Positions 42,916-51,840 of a stretch of DNA of 64,000 nt are shown piece by piece. The notes under the pieces are model-generated. The model saw only the letters and a list, made by a program, of their open reading frames with translations. It had not been told where the DNA came from and made no database searches. How positions within the stretch are numbered: the first letter of the stretch is position 1; the number at the start of each line of letters is the position of its first letter. The position numbers were made by a program, and so were the translations under genes. The DNA is from Agathobaculum massiliense (GTDB taxonomy: Bacteria; Bacillota; Clostridia; Oscillospirales; Butyricicoccaceae), in NCBI RefSeq assembly GCF_900291975.1, contig NZ_OMPN01000001.1:2170001-2234000 (forward strand). Reading direction: 5' to 3'.

Positions 42916-43275
42916 ATGGTTTCGAAGAAGGATTCCAACAAGGCGCGTCTGCAGCGCCACAAGCGCGTGCGCGCAAAGATCAGCGGCACGGCCGAGCGTC
43001 CGCGTCTGGACGTTTACCGTTCTGCCAAGAATATTTATGCACAGGTCATCGACGATGTCGCCGGTGTCACCTTAGTCTCCGCCTCGACTGCCGAGAAGGA
43101 CTTCACCGAGTACGGCGGCAACAAGGAAGCGGCCAAGAAGATTGGCATGCTGGTTGCCGAGCGCTGCAAGGCCAAGGGTATTGAGAACGTCGTGTTCGAC
43201 CGCGGCGGCTATCTGTACCACGGCCGCGTGAAGGAGCTCGCGGAGGGCGCCCGTGAGGGCGGCCTGCAGTTTTAA
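42916..43275 (+). CDS. rplR: 50S ribosomal protein L18
   Basis: L18 (119 residues) binds 5S rRNA with L5. [20 protein letters not shown] and [20 protein letters not shown] are typical. AAGGAAAGGAG precedes the ATG. The only oddity is the short basic N terminus [13 protein letters not shown], which is common in Bacillota. Confidence 0.98.
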   Translation: MVSKKDSNKARLQRHKRVRAKISGTAERPRLDVYRSAKNIYAQVIDDVAGVTLVSASTAEKDFTEYGGNKEAAKKIGMLVAERCKAKGIENVVFDRGGYLYHGRVKELAEGAREGGLQF

Positions 43276-43293
43276 GTCGGGAGGAGGTAAAAC

Positions 43294-43797
43294 ATGGCTC
43301 AGTTTAATAGAAACGATAAGCGCGAGGACGAGTTCTCCGAGAACGTCGTAGCGCTCAACCGCGTTGCCAAGACCGTAAAGGGCGGCCGTATCTTCAAGTT
43401 TGCGGCGCTGGTCGTCGTTGGCGATGGCAAGGGTACGGTCGGCTTCGGCTTGGGCAAGGCATCCGAAGTTCCGGACGCGATCCGCAAGGGCATCGAGGAC
43501 GCCAAGAAGAACCTCGTCAAGATTTCCCTGAAGGGTACCACCATCCCGCACGAGGTTATCGGCGAGTTCGGGGCGGGCCGCGTTCTGCTCAAGCCCGCTG
43601 CCCCCGGTACCGGCGTTATCGCCGGCGGCGCGGTCCGTGCGGTCGTTGAGGCTGCCGGCATCAAGGACATCCGTACCAAGTGCCTGCGCTCCAACAACCC
43701 GCAGAACGTCGTTACGGCGACGATGGAAGGCCTGAAGAGCCTGCGCGACGCTGCCCAGGTGGCGGCGGTTCGCGGCAAAGCCGTAGAAGAACTGTAA
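43294..43797 (+). CDS. rpsE: 30S ribosomal protein S5
   Basis: S5 (167 residues) helps set decoding accuracy and is the classical target of spectinomycin-resistance changes. [20 protein letters not shown] leads into the double-stranded-RNA-binding fold, followed by [29 protein letters not shown] precedes the ATG. Confidence 0.98.
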   Translation: MAQFNRNDKREDEFSENVVALNRVAKTVKGGRIFKFAALVVVGDGKGTVGFGLGKASEVPDAIRKGIEDAKKNLVKISLKGTTIPHEVIGEFGAGRVLLKPAAPGTGVIAGGAVRAVVEAAGIKDIRTKCLRSNNPQNVVTATMEGLKSLRDAAQVAAVRGKAVEEL

Positions 43798-43814
43798 GAA
43801 AGGGGTAACTCACA

Positions 43815-43997
43815 ATGGCTAACATGAAGATTACCCTGAAAAAGAGCCTGGTCGGCCGCTTGGATAAGCACATTGCGACCGCTCATTCTTTGGGGCTTAA
43901 GAAGATCAACGATGTAACCGTTCAGCCGGACAACGCGCAGACGCGCGGCAAGGTTAAGCAGATCGGTTACCTGCTCGAAGTTGTAGAGGAGGCGTAA
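43815..43997 (+). CDS. rpmD: 50S ribosomal protein L30
   Basis: L30 is a 60-residue alpha/beta protein. MANMKITLKKSLVGRLDKHI and LGLKKINDVTVQPDNAQTRG match the family closely. GAAAGGGG lies upstream. It is tightly spaced between rpsE and rplO (4 bases to the next start). Confidence 0.97.
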   Translation: MANMKITLKKSLVGRLDKHIATAHSLGLKKINDVTVQPDNAQTRGKVKQIGYLLEVVEEA

Positions 43998-44000
43998 CCC

Positions 44001-44441
44001 ATGAAGCTTCACGAATTATCGCCTGCCGCAGGTTCCGTAAAGCCCGCTTACCGCAAGGGCCGCGGCGCCGGTTCCGGCAACGGCAAGACCGCGGGCCGCG
44101 GTCACAAGGGCCAGTGGGCTCGTTCCGGCGGCGGCGTCCGCCCGGGCTTTGAAGGCGGCCAGATGCCTCTGGCGCGCCGCCTGCCGAAGCGTGGTTTCAA
44201 CAATATTTTCGGCACCACCTACGCACCGGTCAATGTTTCCGCTCTGGAGAAGTTTGAAGATGGCACCGAGGTCACCGCAGAAGCGCTGCGCGAGGCCGGT
44301 ATCGTCAAGAATGCTCTCGACGGCATCAAGATCCTTGGCAACGGTACGCTCACCAAGAAGCTGACGGTTAAGGCCGCGGCGTTCTCGGCGTCCGCAAAGG
44401 AGAAGATCGAAGCCGCAGGCGGAAAGGCCGAGGTGATTTAA
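44001..44441 (+). CDS. rplO: 50S ribosomal protein L15
   Basis: L15 (146 residues) is a late assembly protein. The glycine- and arginine-rich N-terminal extension ([20 protein letters not shown]) and [20 protein letters not shown] are typical. GTAGAGGAGG within rpmD serves the ATG. Its stop is directly followed by the GTG start of secY. Confidence 0.98.
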   Translation: MKLHELSPAAGSVKPAYRKGRGAGSGNGKTAGRGHKGQWARSGGGVRPGFEGGQMPLARRLPKRGFNNIFGTTYAPVNVSALEKFEDGTEVTAEALREAGIVKNALDGIKILGNGTLTKKLTVKAAAFSASAKEKIEAAGGKAEVI

Positions 44442-44442
44442 G

Positions 44443-45732
44443 GTGTTTCAAACCCTTAAAAACGCCTGGAACATGCCGGAGCTGCGCAAGAAGATCCTGT
44501 ATACGCTGTTTATCCTGCTGATCTTCCGCTTTGGCTCCTGCATCCCCGTGCCGTTCATCAACACCGAGCTGCTGGCGACCTACTTTGAGCAGTCGCAGGT
44601 GGCGGGGTCGATGCTCGGTTACCTTGATATGTTCACCGGCGGCGGTCTGTCCAACGCGACGATCTTCGCCATGTCCATCACGCCGTATATCAACGCGTCC
44701 ATTATCCTGCAGCTGCTGACCGTTGCCATCCCCGCGCTTGAGCGTATGGTCAAAGAAGGCGGCGAGGAGGGGCGCAAGAGGATCGCTTCCTGGACCCGCT
44801 ATGTCGCGGTTGTCCTCGGCCTTCTGCAGGGCTTCTCCTACTATGCGCTGCTGCGCAGCAACGGATTCCTGTCCAACACGAGCGTCCTTGCCGCGGCCGC
44901 GATCATCCTGACGTTCACCGCGGGTACCGCGCTGATCATGTGGCTGGGCGAGCACATCACCCAGAACGGCATCGGCAACGGTATCTCGATCATCCTGTTC
45001 GCGGGCATCGTTTCCCGCGGCCCGTCGCTGATCCGGACGCTGTACAACCTGTTCAAGCAGGGCGGCGGCAGCATTATTTCCGCGTTGCTGATGATCGTCA
45101 TCGGCTTGGCCGTTGTCGTGTTCATCGTGTTCATGTCCAACGCGGAGCGCCGCATTCCAGTGCAGTACGCCAAGCGCGTGGTCGGCCGCAAGATGTACGG
45201 CGGCCAGTCCACCCACCTGCCGATCAAGGTCAACGCGTCCGGCGTTATGCCGATCATTTTCGCGTCGTCCATCCTGTCGCTGCCCCAGACCGTTTCGATG
45301 TTCTGGCAGCCGGCGGCCGGCACGGTCGGCTGGCATGTATTGAACCTGTTCTCGCAGTCCAACCCGTTCTATATTATTGTATACGGACTGCTGATCCTTG
45401 CGTTCGCGTATTTCTACGCTTCCATCCAGTTCAACCCGATCGAGATTTCCAACAACCTCAAGAAGAACGGCGGCTTCATTCCGGGCTTTCGTCCGGGCAA
45501 GCCGACGAGCGACTTTATCACCAAGGCGCTCGGCAAGGTTACCTTTGTGGGCGCGATCTTCCTGGGAATTGTTGCGATTCTGCCGTTGATCGTCGGCGCA
45601 ATCTCCCCGAACCTCTCCAATGTGGCTCTGGGCGGCACGTCGGTCATCATCGTCGTCGGCGTTGCGCTTGATACCGTCAAGCAGCTGGAGGCACAGATGC
45701 TCATGCGCCACCACAAGGGCTTCTTGGAATAA
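44443..45732 (+). CDS. secY: protein translocase subunit SecY
   Basis: SecY (429 residues) is the channel of the general secretion system, with ten membrane helices. FRFGSCIPVPFIN lies in helix 1, MFTGGGLSNATIFAMSITPY near the plug, and ERRIPVQYAKRVVGRKMYGG in the large cytoplasmic loop that binds SecA and ribosomes. The GTG start is one base after the rplO stop, with AGGCCGAGG inside rplO as binding site, so the two are coupled. Confidence 0.97.
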   Translation: MFQTLKNAWNMPELRKKILYTLFILLIFRFGSCIPVPFINTELLATYFEQSQVAGSMLGYLDMFTGGGLSNATIFAMSITPYINASIILQLLTVAIPALERMVKEGGEEGRKRIASWTRYVAVVLGLLQGFSYYALLRSNGFLSNTSVLAAAAIILTFTAGTALIMWLGEHITQNGIGNGISIILFAGIVSRGPSLIRTLYNLFKQGGGSIISALLMIVIGLAVVVFIVFMSNAERRIPVQYAKRVVGRKMYGGQSTHLPIKVNASGVMPIIFASSILSLPQTVSMFWQPAAGTVGWHVLNLFSQSNPFYIIVYGLLILAFAYFYASIQFNPIEISNNLKKNGGFIPGFRPGKPTSDFITKALGKVTFVGAIFLGIVAILPLIVGAISPNLSNVALGGTSVIIVVGVALDTVKQLEAQMLMRHHKGFLE

Positions 45733-45750
45733 TGCTGGAGGCATACTGAA

Positions 45751-46380
45751 GTGAATCTGATTTTACTGGGCGCTCCGGGCGCCGGCAAAGGCACGCTTGC
45801 GTCCTATCTTGTGGAAAAGATGGGGGTGCCGAGCGTATCGACCGGCAATATTCTGCGCGAAGCGATCAAGAACAACACACCGCTCGGCCAGTCGGCCAAG
45901 CAGTTTATGGATGCAGGGCAGCTTGTACCGGACGGAGTCGTGATCGGCATGCTCAAGGAGCGCATTGCCGAGCCGGATTGTAAAAATGGCTTCATCCTGG
46001 ACGGGTTCCCGCGTACCATCCCGCAGGCGGAGGCGCTGGATACGATCGCAACGATCGACTGCGCGCTTTCGCTGGAAGTGCCGGACGAGGTGATCGAGGG
46101 CCGTATGACCGGCCGCCGTGTCTGCCTCAAGTGCGGCGCGTCCTACCACATCAAGGCCAACCCGCCCAGACAGGCGGACACCTGCGATGTGTGCGGCGAC
46201 AAGCTGCACATCCGCAAGGATGACAAGCCGGATGTGGTGCAGCACCGTTTGGCAACCTACCATGAGCAGACCGAGCCGCTCAAGGATTACTATGGTAAGC
46301 AGGGCAAGCTCAAAAGCATCGATGGTACGCAGGGTATCCGCCAGACGGAGCAGATCGCCGTTCAGGCGTTGGGTCTGTAA
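45751..46380 (+). CDS. adk: adenylate kinase
   Basis: Interconverts ATP + AMP and 2 ADP. The 209-residue enzyme has the P-loop GAPGAGKGT at residues 7-15, and the LID domain carries a four-cysteine zinc site (C125-x2-C128 and C145-x2-C148), as in Gram-positive enzymes. FILDGFPRTIPQAEAL is the AMP-binding segment. The start is GTG behind CTGGAGG. Confidence 0.97.
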   Translation: MNLILLGAPGAGKGTLASYLVEKMGVPSVSTGNILREAIKNNTPLGQSAKQFMDAGQLVPDGVVIGMLKERIAEPDCKNGFILDGFPRTIPQAEALDTIATIDCALSLEVPDEVIEGRMTGRRVCLKCGASYHIKANPPRQADTCDVCGDKLHIRKDDKPDVVQHRLATYHEQTEPLKDYYGKQGKLKSIDGTQGIRQTEQIAVQALGL

Positions 46381-46383
46381 GCT

Positions 46384-47148
46384 ATGATCCATTTGAAGTC
46401 AGAAAAAGAGCTCGAACGGATGCGTGTCGCCGGCCGCATTACCGCGCTTGCGCGGAAAGCGGCGGCGGACGCGGTCCGTCCCGGCGTCACGACAGGCGAA
46501 ATCGACCGGATCGTCCGCAAGACGATCGAGGACGCGGGCGCGAAGCCCTCGTTCCTCGGTTACGGCGGCTTTCCCGGCAGCGCCTGCGTATCGGTCAACG
46601 ACGAGGTCATCCACGGCATCCCCTCAAAGCATCATGTGGTGCGGGAGGGGGATATCGTCAAAGTGGACGTTGGCGCCTATATTGGCGGCTACCACGGCGA
46701 CTGCGCCTGCACCGTACCCTGCGGTGAGGTGTCCGAGGAGGCCAGGCGTCTGATCGAAGTGACCCGGCAGAGCTTCTATGAGGGTATCAAATTTGCCCGC
46801 GAGGGCTACCGCGTTTCCGATATCTCCGCAGCCGTGCAGGCCTATGTGGAGAAAAACGGCTTTTCGGTGGTGCGCGCTTACGTCGGCCACGGCGTAGGGG
46901 AGAACCTGCACGAATCACCCGAAGTACCGAATTTCGGCCATCCGGGCCATGGAATCCGGCTGCAGCGTGGTATGACTATCGCAGTGGAACCCATGGTCAA
47001 TGTGGGTGTGTATGACGTCAAGGTCCTGCCGGACGGCTGGACCGTCAAAACCAGGGACGGGAAGCTGTCCGCCCACTATGAGAACACGATCGCCATTACA
47101 GATGGCGAGCCGGAGATACTAACCAGCATCGACGGTGAGGTGTTGTAA
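46384..47148 (+). CDS. map: methionine aminopeptidase, type I
   Basis: Removes the initiator methionine from new proteins. The 254-residue enzyme shows the metal ligands in order: Asp in VKVDVGAYIGG, Asp in YHGDCACTV, His in YVGHGVGENLHE, Glu in IAVEPMVNVG, and Glu in HYENTIAIT. It starts 3 bases after adk without a clear ribosome binding site of its own, so coupling is likely. Its stop overlaps the next start. Confidence 0.96.
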   Translation: MIHLKSEKELERMRVAGRITALARKAAADAVRPGVTTGEIDRIVRKTIEDAGAKPSFLGYGGFPGSACVSVNDEVIHGIPSKHHVVREGDIVKVDVGAYIGGYHGDCACTVPCGEVSEEARRLIEVTRQSFYEGIKFAREGYRVSDISAAVQAYVEKNGFSVVRAYVGHGVGENLHESPEVPNFGHPGHGIRLQRGMTIAVEPMVNVGVYDVKVLPDGWTVKTRDGKLSAHYENTIAITDGEPEILTSIDGEVL

Positions 47149-47426
47149 TGGTGGAGGCCCACACAGCCGATATCGTGCTGTCGCTGACCGGCAGGGACAA
47201 GGGCAGGCTCATGCTTGTCATGGCGGAAGAGGGGGATTTTCTTCTGCTGGCAAACGGGCGCGCGCGCAGAGCGGAAAGTCCCAAGCGCAAGCGCCGCAAG
47301 CATGTGAGCTACCAGGGGCCGAGTGACGGGCGTACGGCGCGCAAGCTGCTGGAGTCCGGCCGCCTGACCAACAGCGACATACGCAAGGCCCTTTCCCTTT
47401 GGACAGGGGACGAGGACGCAAATTGA
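47148..47426 (+). CDS. KOW-domain RNA-binding protein
   Basis: A 92-residue basic protein. Residues 8-35 resemble a KOW/L14e-like fold (IVLSLTGRDKGRLMLVMAEE), and residues 38-52 are highly basic (GRARRAESPKRKRRKH). The end has a small helical segment (NSDIRKALSLW). Proteins of this kind lie between map and infA in many clostridia and are thought to bind RNA or ribosomes; no function is proven. The ATG overlaps the map stop. Confidence 0.8.
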   Translation: MVEAHTADIVLSLTGRDKGRLMLVMAEEGDFLLLANGRARRAESPKRKRRKHVSYQGPSDGRTARKLLESGRLTNSDIRKALSLWTGDEDAN

Positions 47427-47448
47427 CCGAGGAGGGTAATACACATAT

Positions 47449-47667
47449 ATGGCAAAAGATGATGTAATCGAACTCGAAGGTACCGTCATAGAGGCGCTGC
47501 CTAACGCGATGTTTCAGGTGGAACTGCCCAACGGCCATAAGATACTGGCTCATATTTCAGGCAAGCTCCGCATGAACTTTATCCGCATTCTTCCCGGCGA
47601 CAAGGTCACCGTTCAGATGTCGCCCTACGACCTGACCCGCGGTCGTATCACTTGGCGTTCCAAGTGA
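47449..47667 (+). CDS. infA: translation initiation factor IF-1
   Basis: IF-1 (72 residues) binds the 30S A site during initiation. It is a single OB-fold: [20 protein letters not shown], then [20 protein letters not shown] and [28 protein letters not shown] at 47429-47436 precedes the ATG. Length is exactly as usual. Confidence 0.98.
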   Translation: MAKDDVIELEGTVIEALPNAMFQVELPNGHKILAHISGKLRMNFIRILPGDKVTVQMSPYDLTRGRITWRSK

Positions 47668-47760
47668 CCCAAAAGCGGGCGGAGGCGCGTATGTGACCCG
47701 AGCGCCAGCGGTCGCCGGTTTTCCGGTGTCCCATCCCACCAAAATTTTTGATGGAGGTAA

Positions 47761-47880
<120 letters not shown>

Positions 47881-47886
47881 AAATCT

Positions 47887-48039
47887 TATAGGGGACTTCA
47901 AAAGTCCCCTATATACGAAAACAAGTTCGGGAGAAACTTGTTTTCGATACCCGAGCAGCGCGGCCCAAGGCCGCTGGGTCGGGGAGTCAAAAGCACGGGC
48001 GAGGCTCGCGCTTTTGATGAAAACGGCATGGCCGTTTTC
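47887..48039 (+). repeat. multi-hairpin intergenic repeat, copy R3 (modules A-E)
   Basis: A: TATAGGGGACT with AGTCCCCTATA (47887-47913). B: a perfect 12-bp stem, CGAAAACAAGTT with AACTTGTTTTCG, loop CGGGAGA (47916-47946). C: CCCGA with TCGGG enclosing GCGGCC-CAA-GGCCGC (47950-47983). D: TCAAAAGC with GCTTTTGA (47987-48017). E: GAAAACGGC with GCCGTTTTC, loop ATG (48019-48039). It matches R1 module for module; B and D-E stems differ in sequence but remain complementary. Confidence 0.8.
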
Positions 48040-48244
48040 TGATTGCATGCGCCGGACGGCGCGAATGTGTGAAGCGGTTTTTCTACCGTTTCCAGATAAA
48101 TTGCCGCGCGTCATGGCGCGGGATGATGGTTTACGCGAACACGACAAGCACGCGCGGGCGCGCGGCGCTGCAGGGGCGGAGGCGGTCCCTACACTGTGTT
48201 TGCCAACACGCCTCAGTGTAAACAAATCGGAGGTTTTATAAAGT
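48040..48244 (+). other. rest of the rpmJ-rpsM gap
   Basis: No credible gene. GCGCCG-GA-CGGCGC type dyads occur near 48050, and an imperfect hairpin (TACACTG with CAGTGTA, 48190-48220) ends about 12 bases before the rpsM ribosome binding site. No clear promoter was found, so rpsM is probably transcribed from upstream. Confidence 0.35.
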
Positions 48245-48613
48245 ATGGCACGTATTGCCGGTGTTGACCTTCCCCGCGAGAAGCGCGTGGAGATCGGCCT
48301 GACCTACGTCTTCGGCATTGGCCGCAAGACGTCCAACGAAATCCTTGCCAAGACCGGTATCAATCCCGATACCCGCGTCAAGGACCTGACCGAAGAAGAA
48401 GCCGCCAAGCTGCGTGAAGTAATCGACCGCGACTACAACGTCGAGGGCGACCTGCGCCGCGAGATCGGCCTGAATATCAAGCGTTTGGTTGAAATCGGCT
48501 GCTACCGCGGCCTGCGCCACCGCCGCGGCCTGCCGGTACGCGGCCAGCGCACCAAGACCAACGCCCGTACCCGCAAGGGTCCCAAGAAGACCATTGCGAA
48601 CAAGAAGAAGTAA
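48245..48613 (+). CDS. rpsM: 30S ribosomal protein S13
   Basis: S13 (122 residues) contacts the P-site tRNA and bridges to L5. [20 protein letters not shown] opens it, and [20 protein letters not shown] is the conserved basic C-terminal part. ATCGGAGG lies before the ATG. It opens the alpha block (rpsM, rpsK, rpsD, rpoA, rplQ). Confidence 0.98.
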   Translation: MARIAGVDLPREKRVEIGLTYVFGIGRKTSNEILAKTGINPDTRVKDLTEEEAAKLREVIDRDYNVEGDLRREIGLNIKRLVEIGCYRGLRHRRGLPVRGQRTKTNARTRKGPKKTIANKKK

Positions 48614-48629
48614 GGAGGGGAACGTATAA

Positions 48630-49037
48630 ATGGCTAAGGTACAGCAGAAAAAGGGCGCGGCGACCCGTACGCGCCGCCGCGAGCGCAAGAACATTGAAAA
48701 GGGCGCGGCTCACATCCGTTCCTCTTTCAACAACACCATCGTTACCATTACCGACCTGAACGGCAACGCAATTTCCTGGGCTTCCTCTGGCGAAATGGGC
48801 TTCCGCGGCTCGCGTAAGTCCACCCCGTTCGCCGCGCAGACCGCGGCTGAAACCGCCGCGGCCGCCGCGATGGAGCACGGCCTGAAGACGGTTGAGGTTT
48901 ACGTTAAGGGACCGGGTTCCGGCCGCGAGGCTGCGATCCGCGCGCTGCAGGCCGCGGGGCTTGAGGTCACCATGATTAAGGACGTGACCCCGATCCCGCA
49001 CAATGGCTGCCGTCCGCCCAAGCGCAGAAGAGTATAA
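48630..49037 (+). CDS. rpsK: 30S ribosomal protein S11
   Basis: S11 (135 residues) lies on the platform near the E site. [20 protein letters not shown] and [20 protein letters not shown] are typical, as is the final [16 protein letters not shown] basic N-terminal stretch ([15 protein letters not shown]) is slightly longer than in model species. AAGGAGGGG precedes the ATG. Confidence 0.98.
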   Translation: MAKVQQKKGAATRTRRRERKNIEKGAAHIRSSFNNTIVTITDLNGNAISWASSGEMGFRGSRKSTPFAAQTAAETAAAAAMEHGLKTVEVYVKGPGSGREAAIRALQAAGLEVTMIKDVTPIPHNGCRPPKRRRV

Positions 49038-49055
49038 TAAGGAGGAAACCAATCA

Positions 49056-49649
49056 ATGGCTAAGAATACACAGCCCGTTCTCAAGCGCTGCAAGACGCTT
49101 GGTCTCTCCCCCGCGGTACTTGGTTACTCCAAGTCCACCAAGCGCCAGCCCAAGCAGTCCCGCCGCAAGCAGTCCGAATACGGCATGCAGCTCAACGAGA
49201 AGCAGAAGGTAAAATTCATCTATGGCGTGCTCGAGAAGCAGTTCCATGCTTACTATGAGAAGGCCGAACGTAAGCAGGGCATCACCGGTGAGATCCTGCT
49301 TCAGGAGCTTGAGCGCCGCCTGGACAACGTCGTATTCCGCATGGGCTTTGCGAACACCCGCCGCGAGGCGCGCCAGCTCGTCAACCATGCGCACTTCACC
49401 GTAAATGGCAAGCGCGTCAATATCCCGTCCTATCAGGTCAAGCCGGGCGATGTTGTCGCGGTCTGCGAGAAATCCCGCAGCTCCGCCAAGTTCAAGACCC
49501 TGCTGGAGGAGAACGGCAAGAAGCAATGCCCCAAGTGGATCGACAAGGCCAAGGATTCCTTTGAGGGCAGGATCGCCTCGATGCCGGCGCGTGATGACAT
49601 CGATTATGATGTATCCGAGCACCTCATCGTCGAGTTGTACTCGAAGTAA
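49056..49649 (+). CDS. rpsD: 30S ribosomal protein S4
   Basis: S4 (197 residues) nucleates 16S rRNA assembly. It is the cysteine-poor form without the N-terminal zinc site. KQKVKFIYGVLEKQFHAYYE and the S4 domain (RLDNVVFRMGFANTRREARQ, then LVNHAHFTVNGKRVNIPSYQ) are clear. In other bacteria S4 represses the alpha operon. AAGGAGG precedes the ATG. Confidence 0.97.
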   Translation: MAKNTQPVLKRCKTLGLSPAVLGYSKSTKRQPKQSRRKQSEYGMQLNEKQKVKFIYGVLEKQFHAYYEKAERKQGITGEILLQELERRLDNVVFRMGFANTRREARQLVNHAHFTVNGKRVNIPSYQVKPGDVVAVCEKSRSSAKFKTLLEENGKKQCPKWIDKAKDSFEGRIASMPARDDIDYDVSEHLIVELYSK

Positions 49650-49733
49650 CAGACCCTCGCTTTTGGAGCCTGCGCGGCGCCTGCGCCGCCTGCTCCGCTT
49701 AGAGTTTCCAACCAACGTGAAGGAGGGTACCAA

Positions 49734-50681
49734 ATGATCGAAATCGAAAAGCCGCGTATTGACTGTGAACAGCTCGCTGAAGACGGCTCTTACGGCAAAT
49801 TCGTCGTGGAACCGCTGGAGCGCGGATATGGCACCACGCTGGGCAACTCCCTGCGCCGCATTCTGCTTTCGTCGCTGCCGGGTACGGCCGCGTCGAGCAT
49901 CAAGATCGCCGGCGTGCAGCATGAGTTCTCCACCATCCCGGGCGTTAAGGAAGACGTGACCGAGATCGTACTGAACATCAAGGGCATCATCGCCAAGCTG
50001 CACTGCGACGGCCCCAAGACGGTCTACATCGAGGCCGCCGGCGAGGGCGAGGTAAAGGCTGGCGACATCCACGCTGACGGCGAGGTCGAGATCCTCAATC
50101 CCGACCTGCACATCGCTACCCTGATGAGCGATGCGCGCCTGTCCATGGAGATCACGCTGACTTCGGGCCGCGGCTACGTTCCGGCCGAGAAGAATAAGCA
50201 GCACCAGACCTCCATCGGCGTCATTCCGGTGGATTCGATCTACACACCAGTTTACAAGGTCAACTATACGGTGGAGAACACCCGTGTGCGCGACCTGACC
50301 GACTATGATAAGCTTACGCTCGAGATCTGGACCGACGGCACCATCACCGCGCGCGACGCGGTTTCGCTTGGCGCAAAGGTGCTGCGAGACCATCTCGACC
50401 TGTTCGTCGACCTGTCCGACGAGATCGGCTCCAAATCCACGGTTGTTGAAAAGGCCGAAGCGCAGCACGATAAGGTGCTTGAGATGACCATTGAGGAGCT
50501 TGACTTCTCGGTGCGCTCGTTCAACTGCCTCAAGCGCGCGGGTATCAACACAGTGGAGGATCTGATCAACACCTCGGAAGAGGACATGATGAAGGTCCGC
50601 AACCTGGGCCGCAAATCGCTGGAAGAGGTCATCGGCAAGCTGGAGGCCATGGGCCTGTCGCTTGCCAAGTCCGACGAATAA
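49734..50681 (+). CDS. rpoA: DNA-directed RNA polymerase subunit alpha
   Basis: The alpha subunit (315 residues) assembles the polymerase through its N-terminal domain ([20 protein letters not shown], then [15 protein letters not shown]). Its C-terminal domain from about residue 245 ([38 protein letters not shown]) contacts UP-element DNA and activators. GAAGGAGGG lies upstream. In the 84-base gap before it, GGAGC and GCTCC (49665-49696) enclose an inner 7-bp GC-rich stem. Confidence 0.98.
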   Translation: MIEIEKPRIDCEQLAEDGSYGKFVVEPLERGYGTTLGNSLRRILLSSLPGTAASSIKIAGVQHEFSTIPGVKEDVTEIVLNIKGIIAKLHCDGPKTVYIEAAGEGEVKAGDIHADGEVEILNPDLHIATLMSDARLSMEITLTSGRGYVPAEKNKQHQTSIGVIPVDSIYTPVYKVNYTVENTRVRDLTDYDKLTLEIWTDGTITARDAVSLGAKVLRDHLDLFVDLSDEIGSKSTVVEKAEAQHDKVLEMTIEELDFSVRSFNCLKRAGINTVEDLINTSEEDMMKVRNLGRKSLEEVIGKLEAMGLSLAKSDE

Positions 50682-50695
50682 GAAAGACCGATAAT

Positions 50696-50723
50696 GCGGC
50701 GGCACGAAAAGCCGCGCCGCCGC
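50696..50723 (+). terminator. GC-rich hairpin between rpoA and rplQ
   Basis: GCGGCGGC pairs with GCCGCCGC across a 12-base loop, followed by a T-rich stretch CTTTACTTTATTTT. Because rplQ follows at once without a promoter, it is more likely a partial attenuator or processing site than a full stop. Confidence 0.45.
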
Positions 50724-50751
50724 CTTTACTTTATTTTGGAGGTAAACACGA

Positions 50752-51096
50752 ATGGCTAACAATCGCAAGCTCGGCCGTCCTACCGATCACCGTATGGCCA
50801 TGCTGCGCGCGATGGTGACCTATCTGCTGGAAAACGGCAGGGTCGAGACCACCGTTGCCCGCGCCAAGGAAGTCGGCCCGCTGACCGAAAAGATGATTAC
50901 TCTCGGCAAGAAGAACACGCTCGCTTCCCGCCGTCAGGCGATGGCTTTCATCACCAAGGAAGCTGTTGTTGCAAAGCTGTTCTCTGAAATCGCGCCGGAG
51001 TATGCAAGCCGTAACGGCGGTTACACCCGCATCATCAAGACCGGCCCGCGCCGCGGCGACGCAGCGGAAATGGCGATCATCGAGCTGGTTAAGTAA
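50752..51096 (+). CDS. rplQ: 50S ribosomal protein L17
   Basis: L17 (114 residues) lies near the tunnel exit. [20 protein letters not shown] and [20 protein letters not shown] are near-universal in the family. TTGGAGG precedes the ATG. It is the last ribosomal protein gene of the block and is followed by a strong terminator. Confidence 0.98.
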   Translation: MANNRKLGRPTDHRMAMLRAMVTYLLENGRVETTVARAKEVGPLTEKMITLGKKNTLASRRQAMAFITKEAVVAKLFSEIAPEYASRNGGYTRIIKTGPRRGDAAEMAIIELVK

Positions 51097-51130
51097 GATA
51101 ACGGCTCACTTGGAAGCAGGAAGATGACGC

Positions 51131-51176
51131 AAAAAGGTTATCCAGTAGCGTGCTTACTGGATAACCTTTTTCTTTT
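51131..51176 (+). terminator. strong intrinsic terminator after rplQ
   Basis: A 17-bp stem (51131-51147 with 51155-51171) with a 7-base loop is followed by TTTTTCTTTTT. This is the clear 3' end of the ribosomal protein block. Confidence 0.97.
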
Positions 51177-51239
51177 TGCTTTCGTGCGGAATGTATCGCC
51201 GAAATATCTTCAAACAGAAAAGAAAAACACAGAAACCCC

Positions 51240-51268
51240 TTGCAATGTGCGGGATTTCGTGCTATACT
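51240..51268 (+). promoter_or_regulatory. promoter of the rimP-nusA-infB operon
   Basis: TTGCAA and TATACT are separated by 17 bases, about 90 bases before rimP. The upstream 50 bases are A-rich. Confidence 0.75.
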
Positions 51269-51291
51269 ACTGTCGTTAAGTAAGAAGTAAC

Positions 51292-51321
51292 CGTAAGGAG
51301 TGGCGAAAGCCACTCCTTACG
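51292..51321 (+). promoter_or_regulatory. leader hairpin before rimP
   Basis: A perfect 13-bp stem (CGTAAGGAGTGGC with GCCACTCCTTACG) with a GAAA tetraloop starts about 20 bases after the predicted transcript start. The tail CTTTGCTTG is a poor T run. It could be an attenuator or a stabilising 5' hairpin. Confidence 0.55.
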
Positions 51322-51357
51322 CTTTGCTTGAGAGAAATCGGAAAAGGAGGGACGGCT

Positions 51358-51822
51358 TTGCAGGCAAAGCAGATCGTCGCCCGTGTGGAAGAGTTGGTAA
51401 AGCCCTTGTGCGAGCAGGCCGGCGTTTCCCTGTGGGACGTGGAATTTGAAAAGGAGGGCGGCCGGTATATGCTGACCGTGACCGTCGATCATCCGGAGGG
51501 CGTGCAGATCGACCAGTGCGAGCAGGTTTCGCGCGCGCTCGACCCCATGCTGGATGAAAAGGAATTCGACGATATGCCGTCCTATACGCTGTGCGTTTCC
51601 TCGGCGGGGTTGTCGAGACGACTCAAGCGGCCGGAGCATTTCGCGGCGTTTATCGGCCATCCGGTCGAACTCGGCTTTTATAAGCCTGTAAACGGCGCAA
51701 AGCAGACGGAAGGCACCCTCGTTGCCTATGATAACGGCTGCGTGACGCTGGAGAGCGGCGGGCAGCAGACTGTTTATGAACCCAAAGATATAGCCGCGGT
51801 GCGACTTGCGGTTGAAATTTAA
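51358..51822 (+). CDS. rimP: ribosome maturation factor RimP
   Basis: RimP (154 residues) helps mature the 30S subunit. VEELVKPLCEQAGVSLWDVE, the GGRYMLTVTVDHPEGVQIDQ stretch with CEQVSRALDPMLDE, and the LCVSSAGLSRRLKRPEHFAA segment define it. The start is TTG, 5 bases after AAAAGGAGGGA; an in-frame TTG 30 bases earlier lacks a binding site. First gene of a nine-gene operon. Confidence 0.95.
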   Translation: MQAKQIVARVEELVKPLCEQAGVSLWDVEFEKEGGRYMLTVTVDHPEGVQIDQCEQVSRALDPMLDEKEFDDMPSYTLCVSSAGLSRRLKRPEHFAAFIGHPVELGFYKPVNGAKQTEGTLVAYDNGCVTLESGGQQTVYEPKDIAAVRLAVEI

Positions 51823-51840
51823 GGAGATGAACCGGAAAAA

